This document shows, piece by piece, positions 9,277 to 17,657 of a stretch of 64,000 bases of DNA. Position numbers and translations under genes: made by a program. The notes beneath the pieces were generated by a model, which was not told the origin of the DNA, searched no databases, and was given only the letters and a program-made list of their open reading frames with translations. Numbering within the stretch: position 1 is the first letter of the stretch; each line of letters begins with the position of its first letter. The stretch is taken from contig CAVQGN010000003.1 of the NCBI GenBank assembly GCA_963712055.1, forward strand, positions 62,001 to 126,000, in the 5' to 3' direction. Origin of the DNA: JAHBVL01 sp963712055. GTDB taxonomy: Bacteria; Chloroflexota; Chloroflexia; Thermomicrobiales; UBA6265.

Positions 9277-9623
9277 ACCTCATCCAGGATCGCGAAAATG
9301 ACCCCACTGACCGCGGTCGCGACAACTGATCCCAGCACGATCCCCCACAGTGTCGCATCGATGCCCGGGATGATCAGCGCCGTCAGACCATAGAAGACCG
9401 CGTTGACCACGAAGGCAACCAACCCGAAGGTGAGGCAACTCAGCGGCGCGGTGATCGCCGCGAGCGCTGGTTTAACGAGAGCGTCCAGCAAGCCGAGGAT
9501 GAGGCCGAAAAGCAAGATCGCGGTGACAGAATCATACGTGACGAGGCCACCCTGAAAGAGCTGGCCGACGACCAACGTCGCGACCGATGCTCCGATCATA
9601 TAGGCAACGACGCGACCGACCAA
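9273..9623 (-). CDS. Phage-holin-like family 4 (YvlD) membrane protein
   Basis: 116 residues with four hydrophobic segments. The loop LLDALVKPALAAITAPLSCLTFGL carries the N/D-x-hh-KP...P...LTfG signature of YvlD/DUF360 small membrane proteins (the holin superfamily IV name is historical). The role is unknown. The apparent start is TTG at 9623, only 6 nt after the upstream stop; an in-frame ATG at 9599 is an alternative and would shorten the first helix. It is co-transcribed with its neighbours. Confidence 0.75.
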   Translation of the reverse strand: MVGRVVAYMIGASVATLVVGQLFQGGLVTYDSVTAILLFGLILGLLDALVKPALAAITAPLSCLTFGLVAFVVNAVFYGLTALIIPGIDATLWGIVLGSVVATAVSGVIFAILDEV

Positions 9624-9628
9624 TGGAA

Positions 9629-10450
9629 TCAGGCCTGGCCGAGATCAGCGGGGGCCAGGACCGAAAAACCGTCGAAGAAATGTTGGACACCGCCCTCGAT
9701 TTCACGGTCATGTGGCCGTCCGGCAGCGACGGCATCGAGCGCATCGCGCATGGCGATCAGCATCTCCGGTTGCATCTGATCAGCATTGTGCGACGGATGC
9801 ACGGTTTTCAAGGATGGTGCGAGATCGGCGAGCATCCGCATCGTTGCACGGTATTCGTCGAAATTCGATCCGCCGAGATGGGCATAGAGTGCGGCGGGAT
9901 AGGCGACATCGGTCGACAGGAGAACGCCGTTTTCGCGATCAAGAAAAACAAGTAATCCCTCGGCGTGACCGGGAGCGTTGATCGCTTCGATGACCCGCCC
10001 GCCGAGATCAAAGCTTTCTCCTCCGTGAAGCAGGCTGCCCGGCGCTGACCCGTGGATATCGAGTTCTTCTACGCGTACGCCTGCTGGCAAGGAACCACGG
10101 AGCCGCTCAGGGGCACAGGCTTTGCGCAGCAATTCGCCATGACGATCCTCGGCGAGCATGCTCACGCAATCAGTATGAATAGCGATGTCGGGGAATTCGC
10201 GATTGTTGCCGATATGATCCCAATGCGCGTGGCTATTGACCGGAATGATCGGCAGATCGGTCAGCGACTCCACGACCTCCCGCATACTGCCAACGCCACA
10301 ACCTGTGTCGATCAAGAGAGCGGCAGCATCACCGACCACCAGGTACGAGAGGACGTCCTCGTCAGCAACCGGTTCACGAATGGCGAAGACGCCAGGAGAC
10401 GGCTCGGTCACCTGGAACCAGTCCTGATGGGTCAACGTGAACGATTCCAA
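9629..10450 (-). CDS. MBL-fold metallo-hydrolase
   Basis: A metallo-beta-lactamase-fold hydrolase with the metal-binding HAHWDHIGN motif, a GCGVGSM segment after strand LLIDTG, the later ligands in NAPGHAEGLLVF and STDVAYPA, and a late His (HPSHN). It resembles glyoxalase II-like and other general MBL hydrolases; no substrate is evident. The start is uncertain: the frame opens at GTG 10516, directly inside the flank of the rpsU terminator, but TTG 10450 is preceded by GGGAGAG at 5 nt and gives a more family-like N-terminus, so I use 10450. Confidence 0.82.
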   Translation of the reverse strand: MESFTLTHQDWFQVTEPSPGVFAIREPVADEDVLSYLVVGDAAALLIDTGCGVGSMREVVESLTDLPIIPVNSHAHWDHIGNNREFPDIAIHTDCVSMLAEDRHGELLRKACAPERLRGSLPAGVRVEELDIHGSAPGSLLHGGESFDLGGRVIEAINAPGHAEGLLVFLDRENGVLLSTDVAYPAALYAHLGGSNFDEYRATMRMLADLAPSLKTVHPSHNADQMQPEMLIAMRDALDAVAAGRPHDREIEGGVQHFFDGFSVLAPADLGQA

Positions 10451-10521
10451 CGCTTCTCTCCCACTTCGTTCCGAATGCAACAAAGTCCATCTGCAGGTCG
10501 CCGGCGCGTTCAACACGAGAA

Positions 10522-10547
10522 GAGCCGGTCACCTGGGCGACCGGCTC
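10522..10547 (-). terminator. rpsU terminator-like hairpin
   Basis: A perfect 9-bp stem GAGCCGGTC/GACCGGCTC (10522-10530 with 10539-10547) with an 8-nt loop, 34 bp downstream of the rpsU stop. Only weak T content follows on the minus strand. Confidence 0.55.
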
Positions 10548-10581
10548 CGATGACGCTTTCAGATCAGTGTAAGCGAGTGAC

Positions 10582-10767
10582 CTAGCTCGACTGTGTCCGG
10601 CGACGGCGCCGCTCAGCTTTTCGCTTCTTCGCGCGGTTTTCTTCCTGGACACTCGTAAAGCGCAATCCCCGGCGGTATTCCCGAATAATGCCGGAGCGCT
10701 CGATACCCTTAGTAAAGCGACGAAGTAGTTGGTCAAAAGATTCGGAATCACGCAAATCGACGTGCAT
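10582..10767 (-). CDS. rpsU: 30S ribosomal protein S21
   Basis: 61 residues matching bS21: the N-terminal half carries SFDQLLRRFTKGIERSGIIRE and the C-terminal half is very basic (KKRKAERRRRR). The length is normal for the family. It is a small-subunit protein near the mRNA 3' platform. It is not followed by dnaG/rpoD here; the next gene down is the MBL hydrolase, separated by a hairpin. Confidence 0.93.
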   Translation of the reverse strand: MHVDLRDSESFDQLLRRFTKGIERSGIIREYRRGLRFTSVQEENRAKKRKAERRRRRTQSS

Positions 10768-10863
10768 ACGCGGTTCTAGCCTTCCTTTCGAATGTTCATG
10801 GTTTCTGCAAGCACGAAATCCACCGTCAGCCTGAGAGTATAGCGCAGCAATTCGCTAATGCAA

Positions 10864-11637
10864 TTACCACCAGCCATACGGAATGTTGCGATAGGGATTG
10901 AGCACCGGATAGTGACCGGTCGCCACCAGTTCTTCGGCGCGGAGCGCCAGCGCTTCGATCTCACGCGGATGGAGCCAAGGTCCGAGCTGCTGCCGCAAAT
11001 CGTCAAACCCCGTGACGATTCTTTGCAGATCGGGAGCAAGTGTCTGCGATATCGGTTCGCCATTGAACTGCCACATCACGGTCCGCAACTTGGGAACTTC
11101 ATTGAACGTCAGACCGTGATCAATTCCCCAGGCATCGCCATTTGCGTCGAGCAGACAATGCGCGAGTTTGCGATCAGCGTTATTGGTCAGGTGATCGAAA
11201 AGCACCATGCGTTCATTCGCGATGGTCTGTACCCCCCAGAGCGATTCCGGATCCTCGATTTCACGGGCTGGTTCGATGTAGATCTGCAGACTCCCGATGC
11301 CATGAGGACCATCGGCTTCGATCGTCGGCGGCACCAGACGCCACCCGATCCACTGGCAAAGTACGAAGGACGCAATTTCGCGCTTGTAGAGGGTGCCGGA
11401 CGGGAAATCATGGAGCGGCGCTTCACCGGCGCGCGGTTTGTAGATGCCAAGGTGGGTGGGTCCGTCAGGCAGCTCGAGCGCGACCGCGAACGAGTAGTTC
11501 GACCCCCACGGGATGAGCCCCGTCCCGGTGATCTGCGAGCCCTTGAGTGCCACCAATGCCTCCTCTTCAGAAAGGACGCGAGTTTCGCGGGCCCTGGTCT
11601 CATCGTCATCGAGTAGGTCGAGGAAAAGATCTGGCAT
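10864..11637 (-). CDS. SCO1664-type (TIGR03843) kinase-fold protein
   Basis: 257 residues. The pattern matches the TIGR03843/SCO1664 family, related to PI3/PI4-kinase-like folds: GSNYSFAV (nucleotide-loop region), IYKPRAGEAPL with the predicted ATP-site Lys, a central LFDHLTNNADRK catalytic-loop-like motif, and GIDHGLTFN resembling the metal-binding segment. The C-terminus NPYRNIPYGWW is typical. The function is unknown; the family is mainly in Actinobacteria and Chloroflexota. It is a single gene, separated from rpsU by about 100 bp and divergent from the FAH-family gene. Confidence 0.75.
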   Translation of the reverse strand: MPDLFLDLLDDDETRARETRVLSEEEALVALKGSQITGTGLIPWGSNYSFAVALELPDGPTHLGIYKPRAGEAPLHDFPSGTLYKREIASFVLCQWIGWRLVPPTIEADGPHGIGSLQIYIEPAREIEDPESLWGVQTIANERMVLFDHLTNNADRKLAHCLLDANGDAWGIDHGLTFNEVPKLRTVMWQFNGEPISQTLAPDLQRIVTGFDDLRQQLGPWLHPREIEALALRAEELVATGHYPVLNPYRNIPYGWW

Positions 11638-11756
11638 CTGGGATAATCCGCTGAAGCGACCGCGTTCGCTGCGCTGAGTTTAGCGTGACGCGGGAATCAG
11701 AAGCAGCATTCGCGAGCGACCACTACGGTCGGCGCGAGCCTTGAGGAGAAGTTCGC

Positions 11757-12527
11757 GTGAGAATCTGCCGAATTCGTCTGGCGTCCGAAGCAGCACCAGT
11801 CTTTGCCGAACAGAATGGGACCGACTGGTATCGCCTGGAAGGCGATTTCGCCACCGGGTTCGCCCGCACCGAATCGCTCGGCACTGACTTCGACTATCAC
11901 CTACTCGCGCCAATCGAACCGGCCAAGATCGTCTGTGTTGGATTGAACTATCTCGCCCATGTCACGGAAAACGATCCCACCAGAACCGTTCCGGAAGAAC
12001 CCGTACTCTTCATGAAACCACCATCTGCTGTGATCGGCCCGGAAGATCCCATCCGGATTGCGAATCCCGAGAACCGCACCGACTACGAAGCCGAATTGGC
12101 GGTCATCATCGGCAAAACAGCGCGACACATCGGCCCAGACGCCGTGTCTGACCATATCTTTGGCTACACCTGCGCCAACGATGTCTCGGATCGAGTCCTG
12201 CAGAGGAAGGACGGGCAGTGGATCCGGGCCAAGGGATACGACACCTATTGTCCGGTTGGTCCATGGATCGAAACCGAACTCGATCTCGAAACGGCACAGG
12301 TCGAATCGTTCTTGAATGGCGAAGCGCGGCAATCCCAGGTTGCCTCGTCGATGCTCTTTCCCCTTCCGCAGCTTGTCAGTTTCATGAGTGGAGTGATGAC
12401 TCTCTATCCCGGCGATCTGATCCTGACCGGAACACCAGAAGGGGTCGGTCCGATGCAAGCCGGTGATCGAATCGAAGTCAGTGTCGCTGGAATCGGCTCT
12501 CTCGCAAATCCGGTGATCAATTCCTGA
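11757..12527 (+). CDS. Fumarylacetoacetate hydrolase family protein
   Basis: 256 residues. The C-terminal FAH domain has the usual order: KIVCVGLNYLAH, LFMKPPSAVIGPEDPI, DYEAELAVIIGK (metal-binding E-x-E), ANDVSDRVLQ, the GPWIE segment and LTGTPEGVGPM near the end. Members cleave C-C bonds of acylpyruvates or decarboxylate oxo-acids (HpcE and YcgM types); the substrate is not assignable here. The start is GTG 11757 with a GAGGAGA site 7 nt upstream. A monocistronic unit is likely: the next gene is convergent, with a repeat hairpin between. Confidence 0.88.
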   Translation: MRICRIRLASEAAPVFAEQNGTDWYRLEGDFATGFARTESLGTDFDYHLLAPIEPAKIVCVGLNYLAHVTENDPTRTVPEEPVLFMKPPSAVIGPEDPIRIANPENRTDYEAELAVIIGKTARHIGPDAVSDHIFGYTCANDVSDRVLQRKDGQWIRAKGYDTYCPVGPWIETELDLETAQVESFLNGEARQSQVASSMLFPLPQLVSFMSGVMTLYPGDLILTGTPEGVGPMQAGDRIEVSVAGIGSLANPVINS

Positions 12528-12547
12528 ACTGCACAGGTGCCATCAAA

Positions 12548-12614
12548 CTCCTGTCATTCTGAGCGAAGCGAAGAATCTCCGGTCGAAGAGAACCGAGGCT
12601 CTCAATGACAGGAG
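12548..12614. repeat. Dispersed repeat forming a long hairpin between convergent genes
   Basis: CTCCTGTCATT (12548-12558) pairs perfectly with AATGACAGGAG (12604-12614), and an inner CGGT...ACCG stem is also possible. The left arm continues as CTGAGCGAAGCGAAGAATC, a motif type common in bacterial intergenic repeats. It lies between two convergent 3' ends and may serve as a bidirectional terminator or RNA-stabilising hairpin. A diverged copy is at 7484-7512. Confidence 0.7.
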
Positions 12615-12646
12615 ATTCTCTTCAACATGCCGGAGCTGAGTAAAAT

Positions 12647-14719
12647 TTAGAACTCAGACCAATAGACACCCGTGCCCTTGATCAGCAACCGCTGTAGTTC
12701 CTGCGGGTCGGTTGTCGGCGCCAGGCAAGCGAATCGTTCACAAACGTAGCCTGTGACCTTGCCGTCGCGCGTCGTACGTCCTTCGAGCAGCGGCAAGTTC
12801 AAAGATTCCCCCGGCTCAGCGAGTGCCACGATTGCCGCCGGTTCGTAGACGGCAAAGACCGCGTCGAGCATAGCCGCCGTCGACATCGAATCTCGTGGAC
12901 CGGCGATCACGACCTCCTTTGGTGTGGCGAGGTAGGTGTCGAGCGCGGTCAAGGCTCGTCCAAACCCCTGCGGTTGCTCGGCCATCGGGCGGACCAGGTG
13001 CGCCAGGATTTGCTCAGCACGTGCGAGGTAGTCGCGATTGCCAGTCAGATGGGCGGCTTTGACCAGAATCTCAGCGGCGACCGCATTCCCTGAAGGCGTC
13101 GGCCCGTCCTGGATGTCGCGCGCGCGGGTCACAAGTGGTCCATGGGCCTCCTGCGAATCGAAGAGCAGGCCGTTTTCGTTTCCTGAGAAGCGCGAGAGCA
13201 TGCTGTCGATCAGCGCGCCAGCCCCATGAAGCCAGGCGGGATCGCCGGTCGCCTGATAGAGCGCCAGCAACCCATCCGCGACATTCGCATAGTCCTCGAG
13301 AAAGCCAGCCACTCCTCCCTGACCATTTGTGGTGTAGTGGCGAAGATCGGTCCAATCGTTGGATGCCTGCTTCAACGATCCTGCCAGCGCGACAGCTGCT
13401 TCGAGGAAGTCGGGGCGTTTCCGCGCCCGTCCAACCTCGGCCAGCGAGCGCAGCGCCAACCCATTCCAGCTTGCGAGAATCTTCTGATCGATACCCGGCA
13501 GCGTGCGTTGCGCACGGGCCTGCTTCAGTGCTTCCCGCGCGGTCGCTGCCTGAGTGGTCAACTCCTCGTTGCTCATGCCATGGCGACTGGCAACCGTTTC
13601 GATCGGTTCGGCTCTGGTTGGAATCGAGTTCCCCTCGAAGTTTCCACCCTCGGTGATGCCATAGAGATCGAGAATGGCATCCACCACCACGCCGGTATCG
13701 GCGAGGGCAGCTCGCGCTTCGTTGACCGTCCAGACATAAAACCTGCCTTCCTCACCATCGGTGTCCGCGTCTTCAGCTGACCAGAGGCCTCCGGATCGAT
13801 CGACCATCGACCCGAGCAGTGAATCGAGAATGTCCTCGGCTAGCAGCCCGTACCGTTCTTCACCGGTCAGTCGAAATCCATCGAGGTAGATCCGGGCGAG
13901 TTGACCATTGTCGTAAAGCATCTTCTCAAAGTGGGGCACGATCCATTCACGATCGACTGAATAACGATGAAAACCTCCGCCGATTTGGTCATACATTCCA
14001 CCCTGCATCATCGCGTCGAGGGTTGTGGTGATCATGCGACTGGTTGACTTCGATGGTTTCCGCTTCTGCGTTCTCAACACGAATTCGAGCACCGGGGGTT
14101 GAGGGAACTTCGGCGCGGAGCCAAAGCCGCCATGGAGCTCGTCAAATGCTGGTTCGAGTCCTTCGAAGGCTGTATCGAGGACCTCTCTCGTCAGGACGTC
14201 CCGCTTCGGCGCTGCCGTATTGGCAGTAACCAGAAAGGCTCCAACCTGTTCGGCGTTTTCGTCGATCCCTTCGCGACGATTGGCCCAGGCATCGGCAATC
14301 GCTTCGAGCACCTTGGCGAAAGCAGGCAATCCCATTCCGTCGACTGGCGGCCAATAGGTGCCACCATAGAACGGCTTGAGATCCGGCGTGAGAAAGACGT
14401 TCAATGGCCAGCCACCCTGACCGGTGAGCGCCTGGACGGCTCCCATATAGATCGAATCGATATCGGGCCGTTCTTCGCGGTCGACCTTGATCGGGACAAA
14501 ATCGCGATTCAGCGCCTCAGCGATCGCTTCATCCTCGAACGACTCATGCTCCATGACATGGCACCAGTGGCAAGCCGAATAGCCGATCGAGAGAAAGATC
14601 GGTTTGTTTTCAGCCGTGGCTTTGGCCAGCGCTTCGGCTCCCCACGGATACCAGTCGACCGGGTTTTCCTTGTGCTGTTGCAGATAGGGACTGGTTTCCT
14701 GTGCCAACCGGTTCGTCAT
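12647..14719 (-). CDS. YyaL/SPATA20-type thioredoxin-fold protein (DUF255)
   Basis: 690 residues. The N-terminal DUF255 thioredoxin-like domain begins MTNRLAQETSPYLQQHKENP and carries the CxxC site SACHWCHVMEHESFED, KVDREERPDID and a GQGGWPLNVFLTPD segment. The rest is an (alpha/alpha)6 barrel-like region with FHRYSVDREWIVPHFEKMLYD. The family runs from bacteria (YyaL) to mammals (spermatogenesis-associated protein 20). A redox or sugar-epimerase-like role has been suggested but not settled. Length and order are intact. The ATG is preceded by AGGAG at about 11 nt. Confidence 0.92.
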   Translation of the reverse strand: MTNRLAQETSPYLQQHKENPVDWYPWGAEALAKATAENKPIFLSIGYSACHWCHVMEHESFEDEAIAEALNRDFVPIKVDREERPDIDSIYMGAVQALTGQGGWPLNVFLTPDLKPFYGGTYWPPVDGMGLPAFAKVLEAIADAWANRREGIDENAEQVGAFLVTANTAAPKRDVLTREVLDTAFEGLEPAFDELHGGFGSAPKFPQPPVLEFVLRTQKRKPSKSTSRMITTTLDAMMQGGMYDQIGGGFHRYSVDREWIVPHFEKMLYDNGQLARIYLDGFRLTGEERYGLLAEDILDSLLGSMVDRSGGLWSAEDADTDGEEGRFYVWTVNEARAALADTGVVVDAILDLYGITEGGNFEGNSIPTRAEPIETVASRHGMSNEELTTQAATAREALKQARAQRTLPGIDQKILASWNGLALRSLAEVGRARKRPDFLEAAVALAGSLKQASNDWTDLRHYTTNGQGGVAGFLEDYANVADGLLALYQATGDPAWLHGAGALIDSMLSRFSGNENGLLFDSQEAHGPLVTRARDIQDGPTPSGNAVAAEILVKAAHLTGNRDYLARAEQILAHLVRPMAEQPQGFGRALTALDTYLATPKEVVIAGPRDSMSTAAMLDAVFAVYEPAAIVALAEPGESLNLPLLEGRTTRDGKVTGYVCERFACLAPTTDPQELQRLLIKGTGVYWSEF

Positions 14720-14817
14720 CGGGGTTGATGCTCCTACTCGCGCAAACCTCGTTTTAGGGGCTCGCGGCTGCTGCTCGCGTGTTGAAAACGGGCGTATTGG
14801 ATCGGCGCGACTACACT

Positions 14818-15720
14818 ATGCCGACACGGATCTGCCCCGACACAATGGTAGGACGCTTCTTGGATACACGTGCACAGGATGAAAACAGCGGAGTTCCCAG
14901 TCTGGGTGAAACGACACTCGGGTTCGTCGGCGCTGGCGTCATGGCAGAAGCCATGATTTCGGGATTGCTCAACCAGGAACTCATTCCCCCGAGTCAGATA
15001 ACGATCAGCCACCCGCGCACCAATCAGCGCCAGCGATTGGTCGAACGATTCGGCATCGACGCAACTGAAAGCAATCGCGACGCGGCCGTTGGCCGGAATC
15101 TCGTTCTGCTGACGGTCAAACCACAGGTGTTGAAACCAGTGATGCGCCAACTGCACGGTTCACTCAGCCCCGATCAAGTGGTGATTTCGATCATTGCCGG
15201 GGCCAGTCTCGATTCGCTTGCGACCGGTCTCGGACATCAATCCCTTGTTCGCGTGATGCCAAACACCCCGGCGCAGGTTGGCCAGGGGATGATGGTCTGG
15301 ACGTCGACTCCGGAGGTTGATGACACCCAGATTGCCAATATTCGTGCGGTGCTCGGTTCTCTGGGAGAAGAACTCTGGGTTGAAGAAGAGAAGTACGTCG
15401 ATATGGCGACTGCGCTGTCAGGCACTGGGCCGACCTATGTGTTCCTGATGATGGAAGCGCTGATCGATGCCGGGGTTCACATGGGGTTTCCGCGGCGGAT
15501 CGCCGAACAGATCGTGTTGCAAACGGTATCCGGTTCGGTCGAGTTTGCCCGCGATTCCGGGAAGCACATGGCTGAACTGCGGAACATGGTGACTTCCCCG
15601 GGGGGGACCTCAGCGGACGCGATCTATCAGATGGAAAAGGGTGGTTTGCGCACTGTCTACTCTCGAGCTGTCTACGCCGCCTATCAGCGCACGAAAGCCC
15701 TGGCCGACGAACAGAAATAA
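14818..15720 (+). CDS. proC: Pyrroline-5-carboxylate reductase
   Basis: P5C reductase makes proline from P5C with NAD(P)H. The NAD-binding GFVGAGVMAEAMISG is at the N-terminus, followed by LLTVKPQ, ISIIAGAS, the conserved VRVMPNTPAQVGQG and, in the dimerisation domain, ALSGTGPTYVF and the signature around MVTSPGGTSADAI. The frame opens further upstream; ATG 14818 and ATG 14845 are the plausible starts, neither with a clear ribosome-binding site, and both leave an N-terminal extension compared with typical ProC. P5C dehydrogenase is also in the window (24383-25942), so proline can be made and degraded. Its stop abuts the convergent regulator gene without a gap. Confidence 0.9.
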   Translation: MPTRICPDTMVGRFLDTRAQDENSGVPSLGETTLGFVGAGVMAEAMISGLLNQELIPPSQITISHPRTNQRQRLVERFGIDATESNRDAAVGRNLVLLTVKPQVLKPVMRQLHGSLSPDQVVISIIAGASLDSLATGLGHQSLVRVMPNTPAQVGQGMMVWTSTPEVDDTQIANIRAVLGSLGEELWVEEEKYVDMATALSGTGPTYVFLMMEALIDAGVHMGFPRRIAEQIVLQTVSGSVEFARDSGKHMAELRNMVTSPGGTSADAIYQMEKGGLRTVYSRAVYAAYQRTKALADEQK

Positions 15721-16203
15721 TCAGTCAAGAAGGTCAGAGTCGTTGGCAAGAAAGAGCGGCGGCGTTTCCTGAATCGCCGCACCTCGATCTCGACCAGCTG
15801 GTCCGTCGATCGAGGTCTGCACCCAGCGGTGCTCTTCCGCATGAACAAAGTGTGCATAACGGTCAACCGAGCGCTGACCCTCGTCGGAAAGATCGCGAAA
15901 AACCGCGACCAGACGCTGCAACCGGTGATCAGATGTGCTGCTTTCCGCGCTTTCGACCACGCCTGCAGCGTGGAGAAGATCGAGTCGGGCAATGCCGAGC
16001 GACGCTGCCAATCCGTCGAGCACCTGCAAACTTGGATTGCTGACCCGACCACGTTCGATATCACACAGATACGATCGCGAGATTCCCGCCTGCGCCGCCA
16101 GGTCCTGTTGCTTGATGCCGCGTTCACGCCGCATCGAACGCAGCTCAGCTCCGAGCGCGGATGGACGTTCCCTGGTGGTTTCGGTTGCTGGTTGGCTTGT
16201 CAT
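15721..16203 (-). CDS. XRE-family transcriptional regulator
   Basis: 160 residues from ATG 16203, chosen because AGAGGA lies 6 nt upstream; the frame is open further up to 16284 without a site. A Cro/C1-type helix-turn-helix is at about residues 18-72: LGAELRSMRRERGIKQQDLA, AGISRSYLCDIERGRVSNPS and a LDGLAASLGI tail. The C-terminal part is a short helical region with no recognised ligand domain. It is divergent from the class III aminotransferase at 16321 (117 bp between starts), which makes that gene a reasonable target; this is inference. Confidence 0.85.
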   Translation of the reverse strand: MTSQPATETTRERPSALGAELRSMRRERGIKQQDLAAQAGISRSYLCDIERGRVSNPSLQVLDGLAASLGIARLDLLHAAGVVESAESSTSDHRLQRLVAVFRDLSDEGQRSVDRYAHFVHAEEHRWVQTSIDGPAGRDRGAAIQETPPLFLANDSDLLD

Positions 16204-16320
16204 AGCGTCCTCTGCCGAAATGGTATCAGACCACGTCCCGACCTTCGGCGCCGGCGCATGTATGAAGCTGAAAGCGATCTCCACGGTATGCTACTCAACG
16301 CGTGTCTGAAGGAGGAACGA

Positions 16321-17631
16321 ATGGATCAGGAAGTAGACGATCAGTATTCGGCAGCGAGTCTGGTGCAACGTCACAAGGAGAGTCTTTTTCCGTCGGTCTC
16401 GCTCTTTTATGACGAGCCGATCGAACTCAGACGAGGTGAGCGGCAATTCGTCTACGACAGCACCGGCAAGGAGTACCTCGACTTCTTCGGTGGCATCCTG
16501 ACGGTTTCAAGCGGTCATGCGATCCCGGAAATCAATGATCCGATCAAAGAGCAACTCGACCGGATCACGCACACGTCGACCCTTTTCCTGATTCGCTCCC
16601 AAATCGAACTTGCCGAACGGCTACGGGAGATGACCCCAGCCAAATTGAACAAGGTGTTTCTGACAAACAGCGGCACCGAAGCCAACGACGCTGCGCTGCT
16701 GGTGACAACGTTGCAGCGAAACAGCAACGAGTTGATCGCTCTACGCCACTCCTATCATGGTCGCTCCTTCGCCACTATCAACGCGTCAGGCCAGCGTCCG
16801 TGGCGATCGACAACGCTCAGTCCCCTTCAGGTTCACTATGTTGGCAATCCCTATTGCTATCGGTGTCCTTACGAAAAGACTTACCCATCTTGTGATCTCC
16901 TCTGCGCCCGCGATGTCGAAGCGGTCATCCGGACGACGACCAGCGGTCAACCGGCGGCGTTTATCGCCGAGCCAATCCAGGGTGTTGGTGGTTTTGTGAC
17001 CCCGCCGCCGGAGTATTTCGTGCGGGTCAAGGAGATCCTCGATAGATACGGAATCCCGTTCATCTGTGACGAGGTCCAGACCGGCTGGGGGCGCCTCGGA
17101 GTAGCTGATTTCGGTTTTCAGGCCTATGGGGTTGAACCTGACGTGATCGTCTTCGCCAAGGGCCTGGCCAACGGCATTCCGATTGGCGGTTTGGTCGCAA
17201 CGGATGAACTCGCCGCTTCGATCCAGTCCCTGAGTCTCTCGACCTTTGGTGGAAATCCGATCGCTTCGACAGCGGCGATGGCGAATTTGAATTACATCGC
17301 TACAAACAATCTCCGCGAAAACGCGCGGGTCGTCGGTGAGTATTTCAAAGACAAACTGTTCGAGCTGCAGGGGAAACATACCTGTGTCGGCGATGTCCGC
17401 GGGATGGGGTTGATGCTGGGTCTGGAACTGGTCAACGACCGCACGACCAAAGAACCGTCACCCTCGGCTGTTCATACCGTTCTCAACGGAGCGAAGGAAC
17501 GCGGTCTCATTATCGGACGGGGTGGTTTGCACGCCAACGCGATCCGGATCAGTCCACCGTTGATCGTCAGCAAAGCCGATGTCGACGCTGCGATCGAGAT
17601 TCTCGACGAAGCGCTCGCACTGGTTGCCTGA
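16321..17631 (+). CDS. Class III aminotransferase (AGXT2 / ornithine-type)
   Basis: 436 residues, PLP fold type I. Motifs: LDFFGGILTVSSGH, NSGTEANDAAL (phosphate-binding), SYHGRSFA, EPIQGVGGF, the PLP-binding Asp in ICDEVQTGWGR and the Schiff-base Lys in VFAKGLANGIPIGG. A Cys-rich insert (YCYRCPYEKTYPSCDLLC) around residue 180 is typical of the AGXT2-like alanine-glyoxylate/beta-amino acid transaminase subgroup. ATG 16321 follows AAGGAGGA by 5 nt; upstream in-frame sequence is antisense to the regulator gene and not coding. Confidence 0.9.
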   Translation: MDQEVDDQYSAASLVQRHKESLFPSVSLFYDEPIELRRGERQFVYDSTGKEYLDFFGGILTVSSGHAIPEINDPIKEQLDRITHTSTLFLIRSQIELAERLREMTPAKLNKVFLTNSGTEANDAALLVTTLQRNSNELIALRHSYHGRSFATINASGQRPWRSTTLSPLQVHYVGNPYCYRCPYEKTYPSCDLLCARDVEAVIRTTTSGQPAAFIAEPIQGVGGFVTPPPEYFVRVKEILDRYGIPFICDEVQTGWGRLGVADFGFQAYGVEPDVIVFAKGLANGIPIGGLVATDELAASIQSLSLSTFGGNPIASTAAMANLNYIATNNLRENARVVGEYFKDKLFELQGKHTCVGDVRGMGLMLGLELVNDRTTKEPSPSAVHTVLNGAKERGLIIGRGGLHANAIRISPPLIVSKADVDAAIEILDEALALVA

Positions 17632-17657
17632 AATCCGAGACGCGGCTCCGGCGGTGC

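Noticed and set aside
14734..15156. Minus-strand open frame of 140 codons
   Set aside because: Opposite proC and overlapping its NAD-binding region; no ribosome-binding site or known motif.
15829..16320. N-terminal extension of the class III aminotransferase up to 15829
   Set aside because: The extension is antisense to the XRE regulator and lacks family features; ATG 16321 has a strong ribosome-binding site.
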